The translations under genes and the position numbers were made by a program. DNA of 64,000 bases, from contig JAJEKV010000025.1 in assembly GCA_021234155.1 (NCBI GenBank), positions 124,001-188,000 of the forward strand, read 5' to 3'. This DNA is from Isoetes taiwanensis (lineage: Eukaryota > Streptophyta > Lycopodiopsida > Isoetales > Isoetaceae). The notes under the pieces are model-generated. The model was not told where the DNA came from and searched no databases. It was given only the letters and a program-made list of their open reading frames with translations. Positions 44,356 to 56,574 of the stretch are shown here, in pieces; position 1 is the stretch's first letter; each line of letters starts with the position of its first letter.

Positions 44356-47048
44356 AGTGGGTTAACATTGTCTTTTAATTTCGTCTCTGTATTAAAACAA
44401 TCTTAATACTATTCATGCAATCTCCATTACTTCTTAGTTTTATCCTTGCAATTACATTACTTTTTGAACAGACAACCAGTCTTCTTTGTTTGTTATTTTC
44501 TTCTCTAACTTTTCTCCATACTTATTGAAACCAATCCAACATCGAAACTGCCATGTAATGTATTCCTCAACAAATTTTTTTGATATTACACGGCATCAAA
44601 ATCGCAAAAAGATTGGAGAGCATCGTGAGGTGATAATTATTAATCTAACTTAGCTGAGAACAAAGTACAAGCAGGAAGCATTTTATTTATACGATTTTTT
44701 CGGCGCACCCAAGCCATGGCTTTGGGTGCTTAAGTGCTTTGCTTTTTGGGCATAACCATATTTTACACCCTTTGCTACATGGCTGATTTTTGTATGTCCT
44801 CGAAAAGATCCGCCTTTCACAAAAAGCGCTTTTATTTTATGTCCATTTTTGCACTTTTAAATGGCTTATCCCGGTGATATTTGTATATATTGAGTACTCT
44901 TGGTTCTTCATTTAAAATAAAAAGAAAAAGATATTCCTCCTTTTTTTTCCTTTCTTTGCAATAGCTAGATCATGACCAATTTTTATTTTGTGTGCATTTT
45001 TCTTTCTTTTCTCTTCGTTTAATATATCTATATGCTTTCGTGGTCCACTAATAATTCTTTCGGATTTTTTTTTCGGCTAAGCCAAGAAGATAAGTTTAGG
45101 CGAATAGTTAGAATAGGCGAGATCTTTAGTGTGTCTTTCAAAGAAGGTCCATTTCCATTGTTCCTTTTGGAAAATCACATTTTTAGATGGTAATCATTAA
45201 AAAATTGATATTTTTACCATGTTGCATGGCTATAGTGAGTCTAACAACCCCCATAGGGCTACGCACCTTCATTTGATTGAATGCTTTGGAGCATCATAGT
45301 CGCCGGGCTAATTCCATCATTTCAAATCCAACTTAAAGCATTATATGGTAAGGCATTACACTCACTGCGTCTTATTCTATGTTGGCGTCTTTGATTGGAT
45401 AAACATCCATTGATACTCACATCACAAAAGAAATGGCCCCTCGATCCTTGGATTGTCGTCGGGTAGCTCCATTCTACTCTTATTGATATCATTTATCATG
45501 ATTTATTGGACTAAAATTTCGGATTTGTTCTTCTCCTAACTCTTTTTACAACAACTTGGGAAAGTAATGCATCAATTGCTCAAGAGTAAGTGTGATTTTA
45601 TTGGCCAAAAACTTGGCTGATCACATCCTCTTCATTAGATTCTCCTTATAACCATAGAAGCCATCCCTATGGGCTAATTTTCTTCTATAGACTTAAACTA
45701 TTCGTGGGAAGCATGTTGAATTAGGCTTCTTAGATGTTGACATCTTCAAAGCTTGTCCCCAAAGCTTTGGAAAAAAAATTCTTAGTGTTACGAACTATTG
45801 ACACTACTCTTGGTTCTTGAACCACCTTTTGTGATCTTATAAGTGCATTTACGCCGCGCATTCTCTTTTCTTTGCTGAAATGGGTCATTCTCCACCTTAA
45901 CAAATCCACAATTCACTCTTGATTTTTCCTTCTCTTGCTTCTTAAGTTCCCCAATAAGTGTTTGTAACTTGAGGATTGTCAATATACTTTTGCATCTTGA
46001 ATGTGGCATCATTATTAGAAGAAGAGTCTAACACTCAAACACTTGTTACCTTGGTGGATACTTGTTGGTTGCCCATTACGGTTTCCCATGAATTTTCCAA
46101 CAAGTAGTCTTATCATCTTGAATTTATCACATATCCTGCAAATGAGCCTTACTTGGATACCATCCACTTGTTTCGCCAATTCATTTTAGAACCGATAATT
46201 AGACTTGTTGGAGGGTGGGCTTGTGGCATCATTGGAACTTGTGGTATGCCAAAGTCGGCCTTGCATTGGTTTGAATAGGAATAAGTGGTGCTTGTTGCTT
46301 TTGCGCGAAATACCATATTAGCCCTGCGAAAAACTTCGCACCATAATGGTAGGGTACTATATTTTGCTAAATTTGTTGGGGGGTAAAAAGTTACCGTGGT
46401 GTATCAAAAGCGTGCATTTTGGCGCCATTTTGGCACCACCTTTGTGGTAGAATTCGGTGGTGCATACAAGCGGAGATTAGCGGGGAATCTTGAAATTAAT
46501 GAGTCGGCTTGAATTTTATGCCACCGCCATTGTCCACCTTTTGAATTAAGAAAGAATCACCTCTTCCTCTTTTTTTGCCCTTCTTGCCGATTGAACCATC
46601 CCTCTTCCCTCGTTTTTTGCGCTTCTTGCCCGATTTGAACCCTAATGGAATTGATGTTGAATGTTGGTTACACAATGAAATCTCCTCAAACAAGAGATTT
46701 GGCCCACGAAGATTTAAAGCTTTTGGGGTGATAGAGTTCCAAATAAATCTAGCTCGGTATTTTCCCCAAATGTTTTGTTCAAACTGAAAAAATTAAGGCA
46801 TATGTTTTCTTGACAGGTTGAAGAATCTGGAGCAATGAACAATACAAAGTTCATGCAAATTTACAAAAATTTGGGGAAGCCACATACATGGGGTGGAATG
46901 GCTCCCCGGAACACGGGTAGTGGCTTATTATCGCATATAAAGTGGGAGGTCGTGTTAATTGGAAGAGCTTCTCGGATTATTATAAAACTCCCATGAGAGA
47001 GCCGTTCTTCTTCTAGACCCAAGAAAGCATAGGCAAATCCAACCCTTT
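44356..47048. other. No gene supported
   Basis: Short frames on both strands. A 74-residue minus frame at 45788-46012 is basic but carries no recognisable motif. Confidence 0.4.
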
Positions 47049-47404
47049 GTGAGGAGGAAAATAGTAAAAGTGGCGGGGATGATGAAGATGATAGGGAAAA
47101 ACCAAATCAGTTCCTCTAGACCACACATTCAATCGAACTCACAATCAAAGCGCAGAGCAATGTTAAAGAGACCAAAACATGCCATTGCGAGGTATGTTCA
47201 ATTATTAGTTGTGTTACAACGGAAAAAATACTCAAGCTTGATCTAGATTGTTTCTATCAACACGAAAAGGTAACATCAAATCCACTTCAAGAATCGAGGT
47301 ATGTCTACTACCATTTTGCATCATGTTGGTCTGTATTATCATGTTGTGTCTCTATGATGCCATCGTGGGGCATTTCATGCAATGGATGCGGAATGATAGA
47401 TGAG

Positions 47405-47840
47405 GTATGTGTGGTGGTGGTGAGTTGTTGGCATCCACCATGTCCCATACCACACCCCACGATCTCCCACCACTACACCCCCTACCATCTCCCACCGCCC
47501 ACTCCCACACCACACACCACCACCACTCCTCCACCACCACCACCACCACACCACACCACCCAGGACTCCACCATGTCCCCACCACAATCACAACCACCAC
47601 ACTCCACCACAACCACACCACACCCCACCACCACACCCCCACACTCCACCACCACACCCCCACCACCCACACCCCATCACCACACTCCACTATGTCCCAC
47701 ACCACACTCCACCACCACCAAACCCCACCACCACCCCCTCACCACCACCACACACACACCACCACCACCCCACCACCCCCCCACCACCACACACACACCA
47801 CCACCACCACCAAGGGTGTGGTATGTGGTGGTGTGTAGAG
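47405..47840. repeat. CA-rich (CCACCACACC) minisatellite
   Basis: About 375 bp of CCACCACACC-like units on the plus strand, bordered on each side by a short GGTGGTGTG tract, so the ends can pair with the middle. Long open frames on both strands come only from the repeat. It is an inverted counterpart of the array at 53570-54270. Confidence 0.9.
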
Positions 47841-49750
47841 ACTACCTTGTGTTGTGTGTGTGTGATTGTGGTTTTCCATCAAGACACGGGCTTACTATGT
47901 TGGGAGGGTGACATATAACGTAGTGTTTTGTTTTGCGACTATGGGCGGGCACTTGTGAAGGAATGGTTGGCTGCAACATCAGCTAGGTTTGATAGATGCA
48001 AACTAGCGATTGCAACAAACGGGGATAGGAAAAAATGATATCAAAAGAAAGATTGAGTTGATGGAGCATAAAGCATCAGAAATTAGAGCTGATTTGCAAT
48101 GAGGATGGCAATCAATCATGACAAAGAACCGAAAAGCAAAGCGAGGAGAGGGTGTTGGGTTGTAAGCGAACTAAAGGATGAAGAGCTAAATGGTACGCTG
48201 TTGCACCGGGCTGAAACAATTAAATAAGGAATTCTTGAAACTAAAATTGAGCTAAAGGCATGTGAAGACTTCTTCTTTGGGTACGCTACCTTGAATGCAA
48301 AGATTTGAGATTTTTTCTAAAAGCGTTAGTGGTCATGACACCTCATCTGACTTCCAATGCTTCAATGCTTCAGGAAGAAGAGGGTGATGAAGGTTGTCCA
48401 TTTGTGGACGTTATGCCAAATGGGAGGGTAAAAATGTTGCCGGGCCAGATAGCGGAATCACGTCCACGGTATCACATTCCATGTCTATCACACCATTTGA
48501 GGTAAATATTATCATCTCGAACCCTCGTCTAAAAAGACTCTATTGATTTTGAATTTGTTTTCGCGGACACTCTGGGAGAACTGCACAGAACCCGGTTATT
48601 GCCCACATTATGGCCCGAGACATGGCTTTTGGCTTTTGATGTTCGAAAGTGGTACCACAAGAACCAATAGACACAAGTAAGTCCACAAAGGGGCTCACTC
48701 ATTTTAGGTGGCGAATTAGATACATCAAGCGGGAAACTCAAAAAGGGAGTAAGGCAGACATAAAACAAGATAGCAATCGTGGGTTAATTGGATGTTAAGT
48801 AATTCCGAACAGGCATCGAGACTTCCCAATCTTTCTTTGACCTCCTCTTTGGCCAATGTAGCTTAGTTTACATGCTAAGTTCCATTGTCCAAAAAGGGGA
48901 GTGCAGGTTTGGGAAGTCTCGATGCTTGTACTGTGTCTCTTCATCCGGCTTAGTCTTCTTCCATCCAGCTGCTTAGTCTCTTTTGCTTGTCTTTATTTAT
49001 TGTATCTAAAGTGCCCCCTGGGATGAGATCGCTAGCTCATTTTAGGAGCACTTTAGATATATATAAACAGAACATCGAAAAGAGAGTAAAACCTAGTCGG
49101 ACCCTCTTGAATGGTTGTCAACTCACGGGCTTGATATTGTTTCGCCGCAAACAATATAGATTCGGCGCAAACAAGTGCCTTAACTAATGTTTCATCGATG
49201 TTGTCCAGGTCTATTGACTTAGTGTTTGCAATTGCGAAATTTAAGACCAAGGATATCCAACAGGTTATCCACGCTTCGATTAGTGAGAGGCGCAAGATAC
49301 CTCCGGTTGTACCTAGAATTCACCCCATTTGATACTCCTAAGTCAATCCAAATGTACGGCGTGGAGACTCCAAAAGCTAAATTTGGATAGTCAATCGAAT
49401 CTCGATGAAGTATCAAGTAAATACCGATGCCACATACATGATTTATTTTTTTGTATTTTTATTTTGTGGTCTTCCTCATTTCAATTATGTTCTTGAGATA
49501 AATGCTACTAAAATTGGAAGCCATCGCTTGAAAAGAGATTTTTATTGCATCTGATTCAAGGGGAAAATTAATTCCCCTTGAGATTCATTCTATACAGGGT
49601 CCTTCAGAGAAAAAAAAGTTTTGGTTTGAATATGAGCCAAATGCGGATGCGGTGATAGCGTTGACAAAGAAACCCGGATCACGGACAAGATGCGCATCGC
49701 TTCAACGAGTCCAATACAACCTCAACCAAGAAAACCAAGAGGTTAACTGA
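47841..49750. other. No gene supported; inverted repeat at 48813-48925
   Basis: Positions 48813-48829 (GCATCGAGACTTCCCAA) and 48909-48925 are perfect inverted repeats with a 79-bp loop; a second pair, TATCTAAAGTGC at 49003-49014 and 49048-49059, follows. I see no recognisable coding domain. Confidence 0.5.
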
Positions 49751-50380
49751 AATTCTCATTGTTCGGATTTTAATGGGGTTTTAGGCAAGTTTTATGACTT
49801 GAAAGAGAGGATCCCCGCATCGGTAGAGGAAGTGACCATCCCGTAATTGAACCATCAAAAGTTTGCGGTTTCCGTGCCCGGATTACGGAGTTCTTAGAAT
49901 GGTGTTTTTCAAAATTTGAGATTGCATTGTGGTCCAAAGATGGCTAAGAGTAATGTTGAATTGTTGATGAAAAAAAAATTGTTGCAGGGAATATAAGGGC
50001 ATTTCGTTTTATTTGGAATCGGGATGACCGCACCAACACAAAATTAAAAGGTGGTTAATAAGCCAATTTTCCTTAAGGATTTGTCCAAAGTGTACCCAGA
50101 AATTTGGAGATACCGGTGACAAACACATTGTTGATAGATGATAGCAGATATAAGGGTTCTCAACCAACCAACAACACAATGATATGTCCAAATAGTTTTG
50201 CTTAAACGGGTTGGATTCTAATTTCCTTTTGGAGCAACTCAAACCATGGTTTGGAGGGACTTGCCGCGAGAAAGTGTGCCGCCTTATGTGAAGGAACATC
50301 AAATGTGGAACATGTGGGATTCTCAAGAGTCGCGCAAGAACTGCATGAAAAATGCTTTCGACAAGTATTTTCATAAATGA
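49751..50380 (+). pseudogene. FCP1-like (HAD/NIF) phosphatase domain relic
   Basis: Plus-strand blocks follow the order of an FCP1-homology phosphatase domain: DFNGVL (the DxxG nucleophile region), then TEFLEWCFSKFEIALWSKDG, then FPKDLSKV-like sequence near 50075, TNTLLIDDSRYKGSQ-like sequence near 50120 (the conserved LIDDS motif), and the C-terminal LPRESVPPYVKEHQMW. Stops and about five frame changes separate the blocks, so it is not functional as read. Plant relatives are single-domain FCP1-like proteins of poorly known role. It lies between the two minisatellites and outside the transposase-like gene. Confidence 0.6.
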
Positions 50381-51686
50381 ATCTTGTAAAACTCTTTGAA
50401 AGTCAATATAAGTAAAAAAAAAATTTCTATGATATGTGTTGTACTTTTTCAATTTAAAATATTCGAATGGATTGTGAGAAAATGTTCGTGTATGTTTAGA
50501 ACTAGAGATGATAGAGCAAAAAGTCCCGACTATCTAAAAGGCAAATACACATCCGGAAGTGGTCTTTGAGTGGAACCGAACCGTCGTGATTAGCTCCACC
50601 GGGCATCAAATTTTTGGAAGTCGACACGCTAAAGGGTTCAATGATCAATTGATCCTCCTCTTCTCAAGGTGATACTTTCATCTCGATTTTGAGATCATCG
50701 AGGATTGTGCCGGATGATATGCATATGTTTGCGTGATACATGGAATACTACTTGATTCTCCAAGGAATGAGCCATCCCTTTCATTTCTTTGACCCTCTTT
50801 TCCACTCGACATTGTCCAAGGACACAAATAGTTACAAAACAATAAGGAAACATGTGAACGGATAAGTGCCGATTACATGTTTGCCCGCCCGCTTGTGATG
50901 GACATCTTTGGACTGTTTTCGATTGTAAGTTACGCGTGTCGTCCTGAGAGATATAAACCCAGGATATATCACTTTGATAGCTCGGGCTTGCATGGCGTAT
51001 GGCAGACATATTGAGAGGTTTGTGCTTGCTCATTGCATTTTCTTTGTTGTGGCACAATGACAACAAACTTTGAGTCTGGAGTTCCCGGAATTGCTTGGAC
51101 ACAATAATTTCAGCTTTTACAACCCTCGGATGTTGTGAAAATTTCAAAACACCTCTTCAAACCAATGGTCATTCATGTAGCCCTGCCGCATGTATGTTCG
51201 TTTATGCACAAATTTGTGAGGGGTACTTAAAAGGAGTGAATATATTGTTGCCCCGATCTAGTAAGTCAACTTAAATGCAAATGCACACAAACCAAACTCT
51301 ATTATTGACAAAGTGTGGTTAAACTGCAGGTTGTGGACATTTCAGACCGGGATCTAGTTGATGTTAGAGCCGTTCATGCTTGAAGTTTTAAGATTAGAAG
51401 CAACAAAAGCCGGAACCGAGAGGAACATATGTATTGGGAAGTATGTAGGTGCATGAGTCACCTCGCACTTAAATCATCAGTATATCTTTCTTATGTACAT
51501 AATTGTTATTGTAACCTCGATTCATTTCAATGAAAATTCATATTCAATTCATCTCACAAACAAAGGAATCAAGTGTTTTTTAAGAATTCAAATCTTCAAA
51601 AGAAATCAAGACAAACTCATTTTCACATTTGAAGCACAAAACTTCACATGAGTTACGAAAACTACGAATGGTTTTACATTTCATCA
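50381..51686. other. No gene supported
   Basis: Contains a 150-residue minus-strand frame (50695-51147) without recognisable motifs. It lies downstream of the transposase-like pseudogene and may be its 3' flank. Confidence 0.4.
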
Positions 51687-53559
51687 TCATCGAGAAAGAA
51701 CTTCGGTAAATTCTCGTAAAATTTTCTCCTCATCTAAAGGATCCACCCTATATCTGATCCTGCTTTGACGTTTAGTTGGTGGCATGTGAAGTCCGATTGC
51801 AATGTGATCCGTGTTGTGAATATTATGCCTAATGCGTCTTTACCGCAAAGATCATAACGGTTGATCTTGCTCCCTTCTTGTAATACATACCTTCTATGAC
51901 ACTATCACCGGCGTAGATACCATGTTCCATTGAGTTGGAAGTCTTTTCTCCACTATCCATTTTGGTTTTGTGCACATCAGAATCCAAAATTCAGAACCCT
52001 CATCATTCCCTTTTTGAGCAACGATCAAAGAAAATTATCACCAACTCTAAGTGCCTCTCGCTAACATCGTGGATTGGAGGAGAACAAGGACCCTCTGGAT
52101 TTACGGTCCTCAATGTCAAGATGCACATTGAAGGATGGTACAATAACTTGAAGTTTCCAATCATCAACGTAGTGCTTGTTCACACAACCGTCCCACATGC
52201 CATCCAAGCAAGAGGCGCAAGCATGAAAAGTTCCTCGTGTGCAACGCAATGGAGATTCAAGATTGAATGCATGTACACAATGGATCTGCCTAGTGTCCAA
52301 AATCCTTTCTGCACCCCATGCTTTCTTTCTATCTATATCCTCCACCTTGACTTCCCAAAAGAACCTTTTTATATTCTTCCTCTTACTGGTTTCAGATGTG
52401 TTCATCCACTCGGATGTTCCACAAGTAAACATCTCTTCGGCAACTTCTACCACTTCATGAGCATTACCCAATTTTATGCTACTGTATTTTAATTGCAGTT
52501 GTCTTAACCATCTCTTCAACTCAGCAGCTTTGCCATCATGTTCACCTTTCCCGTGGTTAGAACCAAAAAAATTCCACATCATATAGACATCAGTGTCATT
52601 TGTGTACCTAGCCACAAAGTAAAATGGTCTAGAAGCCTTGAATTGAGATGCTCCATCTGAAAACACATAATGTCTCTTTGGAACCCTTCCTTTCTGCTCC
52701 ATATATTTGTGGTGCTTCATGAAGCAGTGTTGCACGAACAAAGTATCGTGTTCCCTATCATCTGATACATAGTAATGTGTTTCCTTGATAATCTCATCCG
52801 CCATCGAAGTCACATCGATATGTTATTTGAACCAAAATGGTAATCTGGTTATTGACCCAACGATCGACTGCACCTCCTCTTGTTCCTTGAATGTATAGTT
52901 CTCAGCCAAAATCCACTACCGAGAGACATGCATCCGGCCGGGAGATTCTCCGTAAGCTCCTTAAACCTGCTTTTGCCCGCCATTGGTACCGAAATTATGG
53001 TGGAAAGATTTTAGACAGCTTTTCGGTTTATCCGAAGCTCCTTGGTTCTGTCTCGTCTCATTGTATCTTGATGAGTCGGGCCTCCTACTAGAACTCGAGA
53101 CGTTGTCTTTTCATAGTCAATGTACTTCCATTTCACTTTCCCCGCCACTTCCTTCCATGGGACAGTCCGAAACTTCTTGATTCCACACTCCACAATTTCT
53201 AAGGATGCACGCCTTCTTGTGAAACTCATCTAATTCACTCTTTGGACACAATATAGATCTCCACAAGCTTCCTGTACTTGCAATTTTATGCTGGTGTGCC
53301 CTGCATTGACCAAGTTCATGTGATCTACAAACATCGCAAGTGCAAGTGCAATTCTTCGGATGTTTGGTTCTCATCCCATTGAGTCCATCCACTAGCATTT
53401 GCATCCTCACTTTAATGCAACAAAGAACTATTGAAGTCCTTCAATTTCACAACAAACCAGGGTTTTAGCTTCTCAAAAGCTCGAACACGAATCTTAATTT
53501 CTGGATGTTGGTCTAGAAACCTCTTGAACAATAGCATCTGCATGAAATGAACACTAAAC

Positions 53560-54270
53560 TGTTAGGATGCGTATACCACACCAAACCATGCACCATACCA
53601 TGCCCCACACTCATCATATTCACACCAGCACCACACCACCACCACACCACACCCACCACACCACACCATTCACCACACACCATACTCCAAATGGTGGAGT
53701 GTGGAGTGGTGGTGGAGTGTGGTGGTGGGGGGTGGTGGAGTGGTGTGGGGTGTGGTGGTGGGGCGTGGTGGTGGGGGGTGGTGGTGGTGGAGTGTGGTGA
53801 AGTGGTGTGTGGTGTGGTGGTGGGGCGTGGTGGTGGGGGTGGTGGTGGTGGTGTGTGTGTAGTGGTGTGTGGTGCTATGATGTGGTGTGGTGGGTGGTGG
53901 TGGTGGTGGTGGTGTGTGGTGGAGTGTGGTGGTGGTGGAGTGTGGTTGGGGGTGAAGTGGTGGTGGTGTTGTGGATTGTGGTGTGATGTGGTGGTGGTGG
54001 TGGTGGTGGAGGGGTGTGGCATGGGATGTGGTGGGATGTGTGTGCATGTGGTGGTAATGTGGTGGTCGCAAAGATGTGGTGGTAGTCTATGGTGGTGGGA
54101 TAGATGGGGTGTGGTGGGGTGAGGGGGGAGAATAAATAAAATTGAATCCACACATATCATACATTAACATGCACACACCCACATGACACCATGGACATAA
54201 CGCAACCCACACCACACCACACCATCACCATCACCACACCACACATCACATCACATCACTTTTATCCTAT
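53560..54270. repeat. GT-rich (GGTGGTGTGG) minisatellite with CA-rich borders
   Basis: A roughly 440-bp GGTGGTGTGG array (53690-54130) is bordered on both sides by CACCACACC-type tracts (53570-53690, 54150-54270). This is the mirror image of 47405-47840. It lies in what should be an intron of the transposase-like gene. Overlapping long open frames here are repeat artefacts. Confidence 0.9.
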
Positions 54271-54509
54271 TTCGTCTGACATAAAAAATCTGCCTAGCCT
54301 GCTCTCATAAACACTTTTGAAATTCGTAGACCTTGATAATAATTACATTCCTCTTCTAATCATTAGAAAAGGATCCGGGCCGGGTCCTAAACTCGCTCCT
54401 ACGCCTGATTTTTTTGGCGTTTTTCATTCCCATTCGCACCAATTCAACAAGTTCATTCCAAAGAACATGGTAGGATCCATGTTCGTGAGATCACTACGGC
54501 TATTGTAGG

Positions 54510-54827
54510 GTGACCGAGGAGGGCATTCGACACATGTTAAACAAGGCTCGTGATCAATCTCTGAAGGTGGATATGCCTAAATCCACCTTCTTTGCTGATT
54601 TCGAATCCAACCTAAAGGCATATAACAGACTGGATGCTGGGCCTTCAATGGCTATGCTTAGGGTCAGATTGACAGGAAGAGAGCTCTTAGACAAGGTCCA
54701 TCAGCTTATGTTACATGCTGCTGCAAGGGCAGCTGGTATATTTGTTCTCTGTCACTTGTCCGCCTCCGACTCGCAACATCGGTTTTACCGCGCAATTATG
54801 CATTTCTTACCACCGGGGATGCGGTGA
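54510..54827 (+). other. 105-residue open frame of unknown nature
   Basis: An uninterrupted plus-strand frame with ordinary amino-acid composition (MLNKARDQSLKVDMPKSTFF, ELLDKVHQLMLHAAARAAG) lies antisense to the intron of the transposase-like gene. It continues past its stop in another frame (FKLNWDDRKSLDALVRKT). It looks like an old coding fragment of some protein I do not recognise. Confidence 0.3.
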
Positions 54828-56434
54828 AGCACCGCAAACCTCGTCTTTAAATTAAATTGGGATGACCGTAAAAGCTTAGATGCTTTAGTGCGTAAAACAA
54901 TAATTTTGATGCACCAGCCGAGCTACCATAAAGATTTCTGTTTAGGAAATCATGCATGTAAATTTAGTTCTCGCACAGAGCTTTAATGGAAAGCCAAATT
55001 TTGTAAAGCCAAATTTTGTAAGATCCTTTTTAATATATCATACTTCCCAACAGCGGTGCTTGAATCGACAAAAAATTGTCTTTATTCAACAAAAATTTGT
55101 ATCTCGAGGATCGAGTTAGTTATAACTCAAATATTTTTAGACTAAAGGAGTACTCAATTGGCGTCATGTTCTAATAATATTCCAAACATTAAATATTGCA
55201 TTTCAGACTAGAGTCAACTACACACAATTCATGCATACAAGACACCACAATCATCACGCATACAACACAATAACCACCACATGCACCACCACACTAAGCA
55301 CCATAACTAAGAAAACATGAATAATGTAAATAAACTAACCTCGCGGATTCCTCCGGATAGTGGGCAGCATGTTCTTCTCTTTACATTTCTCTCCAATCTT
55401 CTAGTTCTAACATCCTTTGTGTTAAGAGACACTCCGTGTTCTCAATCCAAAATTTTTGAATCTTTTTCTATATGTTCATCCGAAATTGCATCGAATCTTT
55501 TAGCCCTCTTGTAAGAAACCCATTTCCCACCATTATAATCGATCTCTTCCCTCTTTTTCTTTGCCTTTTGCAGGTTTCTTGGGTGAACACCTAATACCTT
55601 TCCAAGATCTCGCTGGCTGATTTTGTCACTTGTTTCAGAATCTGCATGGCGTGGTACGTGACATTGCAAGGCAGCCTATTCTTGGTCGCTAAGGGCCATT
55701 GTTGGTAGAGAGTTTTTGACCGCATGGAGTCTCAGAGGCTCCTTATAACGATGCTCTTGGCTTCCAAATCCTTTAATTCTTCACCTATGAATTTTTTCAA
55801 TGTTTTATCCCTCAAAAACTCAAGTAAAATTTCTTTCTTCGTGCTATCCTCCATTCTTTTGGTCTGTTTATGGAAAGACGTTAGCAAATTAAGGACAATA
55901 CGGCGTTTACTGCTTGCACTTCTTGATGAACCAGATCCTTCCGCCAATTCGCAAGCTCCAATTTTTTTCTCTCTTCTTCTTTTCCTCATGCCTTTTCTTC
56001 AACATTTCTTGTTCCTTGGTTCTTCTTCGCTTTCTCCCCGCCTCGAAATGCCGGCCAGGTACAGATTACCTCATTGACATCCATATCCACAATGGATTGG
56101 AGCTCACAGCAGGGAGGGAGCCAAAGAACAAGACGTAGACAAAGAACAGGAAGGGGCCAAAGAATAGGAATTTGAATTTGAATTTTAGTTTTAGTTTTTG
56201 AAATTAGAATTTCCCCCACATCTGAGCGGGACTCTATTCTTAAATACCGCAACTGAAATGGTGCCATAATTATACTTTCATACCACAAAAGTGGTGGATG
56301 CAACGCCACATTTTGGGGGGGGGGGACAAATTAATTGGAACACCACAAAGTGCTTTTACCTGGGAGGATTACTGGAAGCAAAAATAAGCATGGGTAGAAC
56401 AACATGCAAAAAGAGCAATGGGGCAGGGGTCTTT

Positions 56435-56566
56435 TATAAGCAATACAATACTTTGGATCACATTTTGACTTTGTTTTTGGCATTCATTGATTTTTCTAAA
56501 GCTTTTGATACCATTTCCAGGAGAGCTCTGGGAGGCGGAATGGAACATCTAGGTGTCCCGATATGA
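56435..56566 (+). pseudogene. LINE reverse transcriptase scrap
   Basis: The plus-strand frame contains NTLDHILTL, then AFIDFSKAFDTISRRAL and MEHLGVP. These match the non-LTR retrotransposon RT motif (A)F(I/V)DFxKAFDxxxR with its catalytic Asp. About 20 residues normally between the two blocks are missing. No other RT motif is present, so only a fragment remains. It is followed directly by the gag relic on the opposite strand. Confidence 0.7.
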
Positions 56567-56574
56567 GGAGGTAA

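Larger units (their letters stand above)
51687..55989 (-). pseudogene. DFAENY/SDG/HGKG transposase-like protein, multi-exon, frame-broken
   Basis: Minus-strand blocks in order: N-terminal basic region from ATG 55989 (MRKRRREKKIG); ISQRDLGKVLGVHPRNLQKA (helix-turn-helix-like) at 55.6 kb; KRAKRFDAISDEHIE; after an intron with acceptor TTTCATGCAG near 53540, LFKRFLDQHPEIKIRVRAF; Cys-rich NCTCTCDVC and CILRNCG near 53.2 kb; DFAENYTFKEQEEVQS near 52.9 kb (one extra base breaks it); DDREHDTLFVQHCF; YVFSDGASQFK; WNFFGSNHGKGEHDG; then CASCLDGMWDGCVNKHYVDDW; and a last block ending at TGA 51687-51689 (DPLDEEKILREFTEVLSR). Asp residues in the DFxENY, SDG and HGKGxxDG motifs suggest an RNase H-like nuclease fold, an inference. 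I recall uncharacterised relatives in early land plants and invertebrates. Many frame breaks are single-base. Confidence 0.65.

Noticed and set aside
47352-47911. Overlapping open frames up to 185 residues on both strands, rich in His/Pro/Thr or Val/Trp/Gly
   Set aside because: They are produced by the CA/GT minisatellite, which lacks stop codons in several frames; composition is purely repeat-driven.
50009-50452. 147-residue minus-strand open frame
   Set aside because: It is the complement of the FCP1-like coding blocks on the plus strand, which carry real motifs.
51935-52492. 185-residue plus-strand open frame
   Set aside because: Shadow of the transposase-like exon on the minus strand, which has the SDG and HGKG motifs.
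53513-54160. 215-residue and 191-residue frames over the GT-rich array
   Set aside because: Same artefact as at 47.4-47.9 kb; the array lies in an intron-like position.
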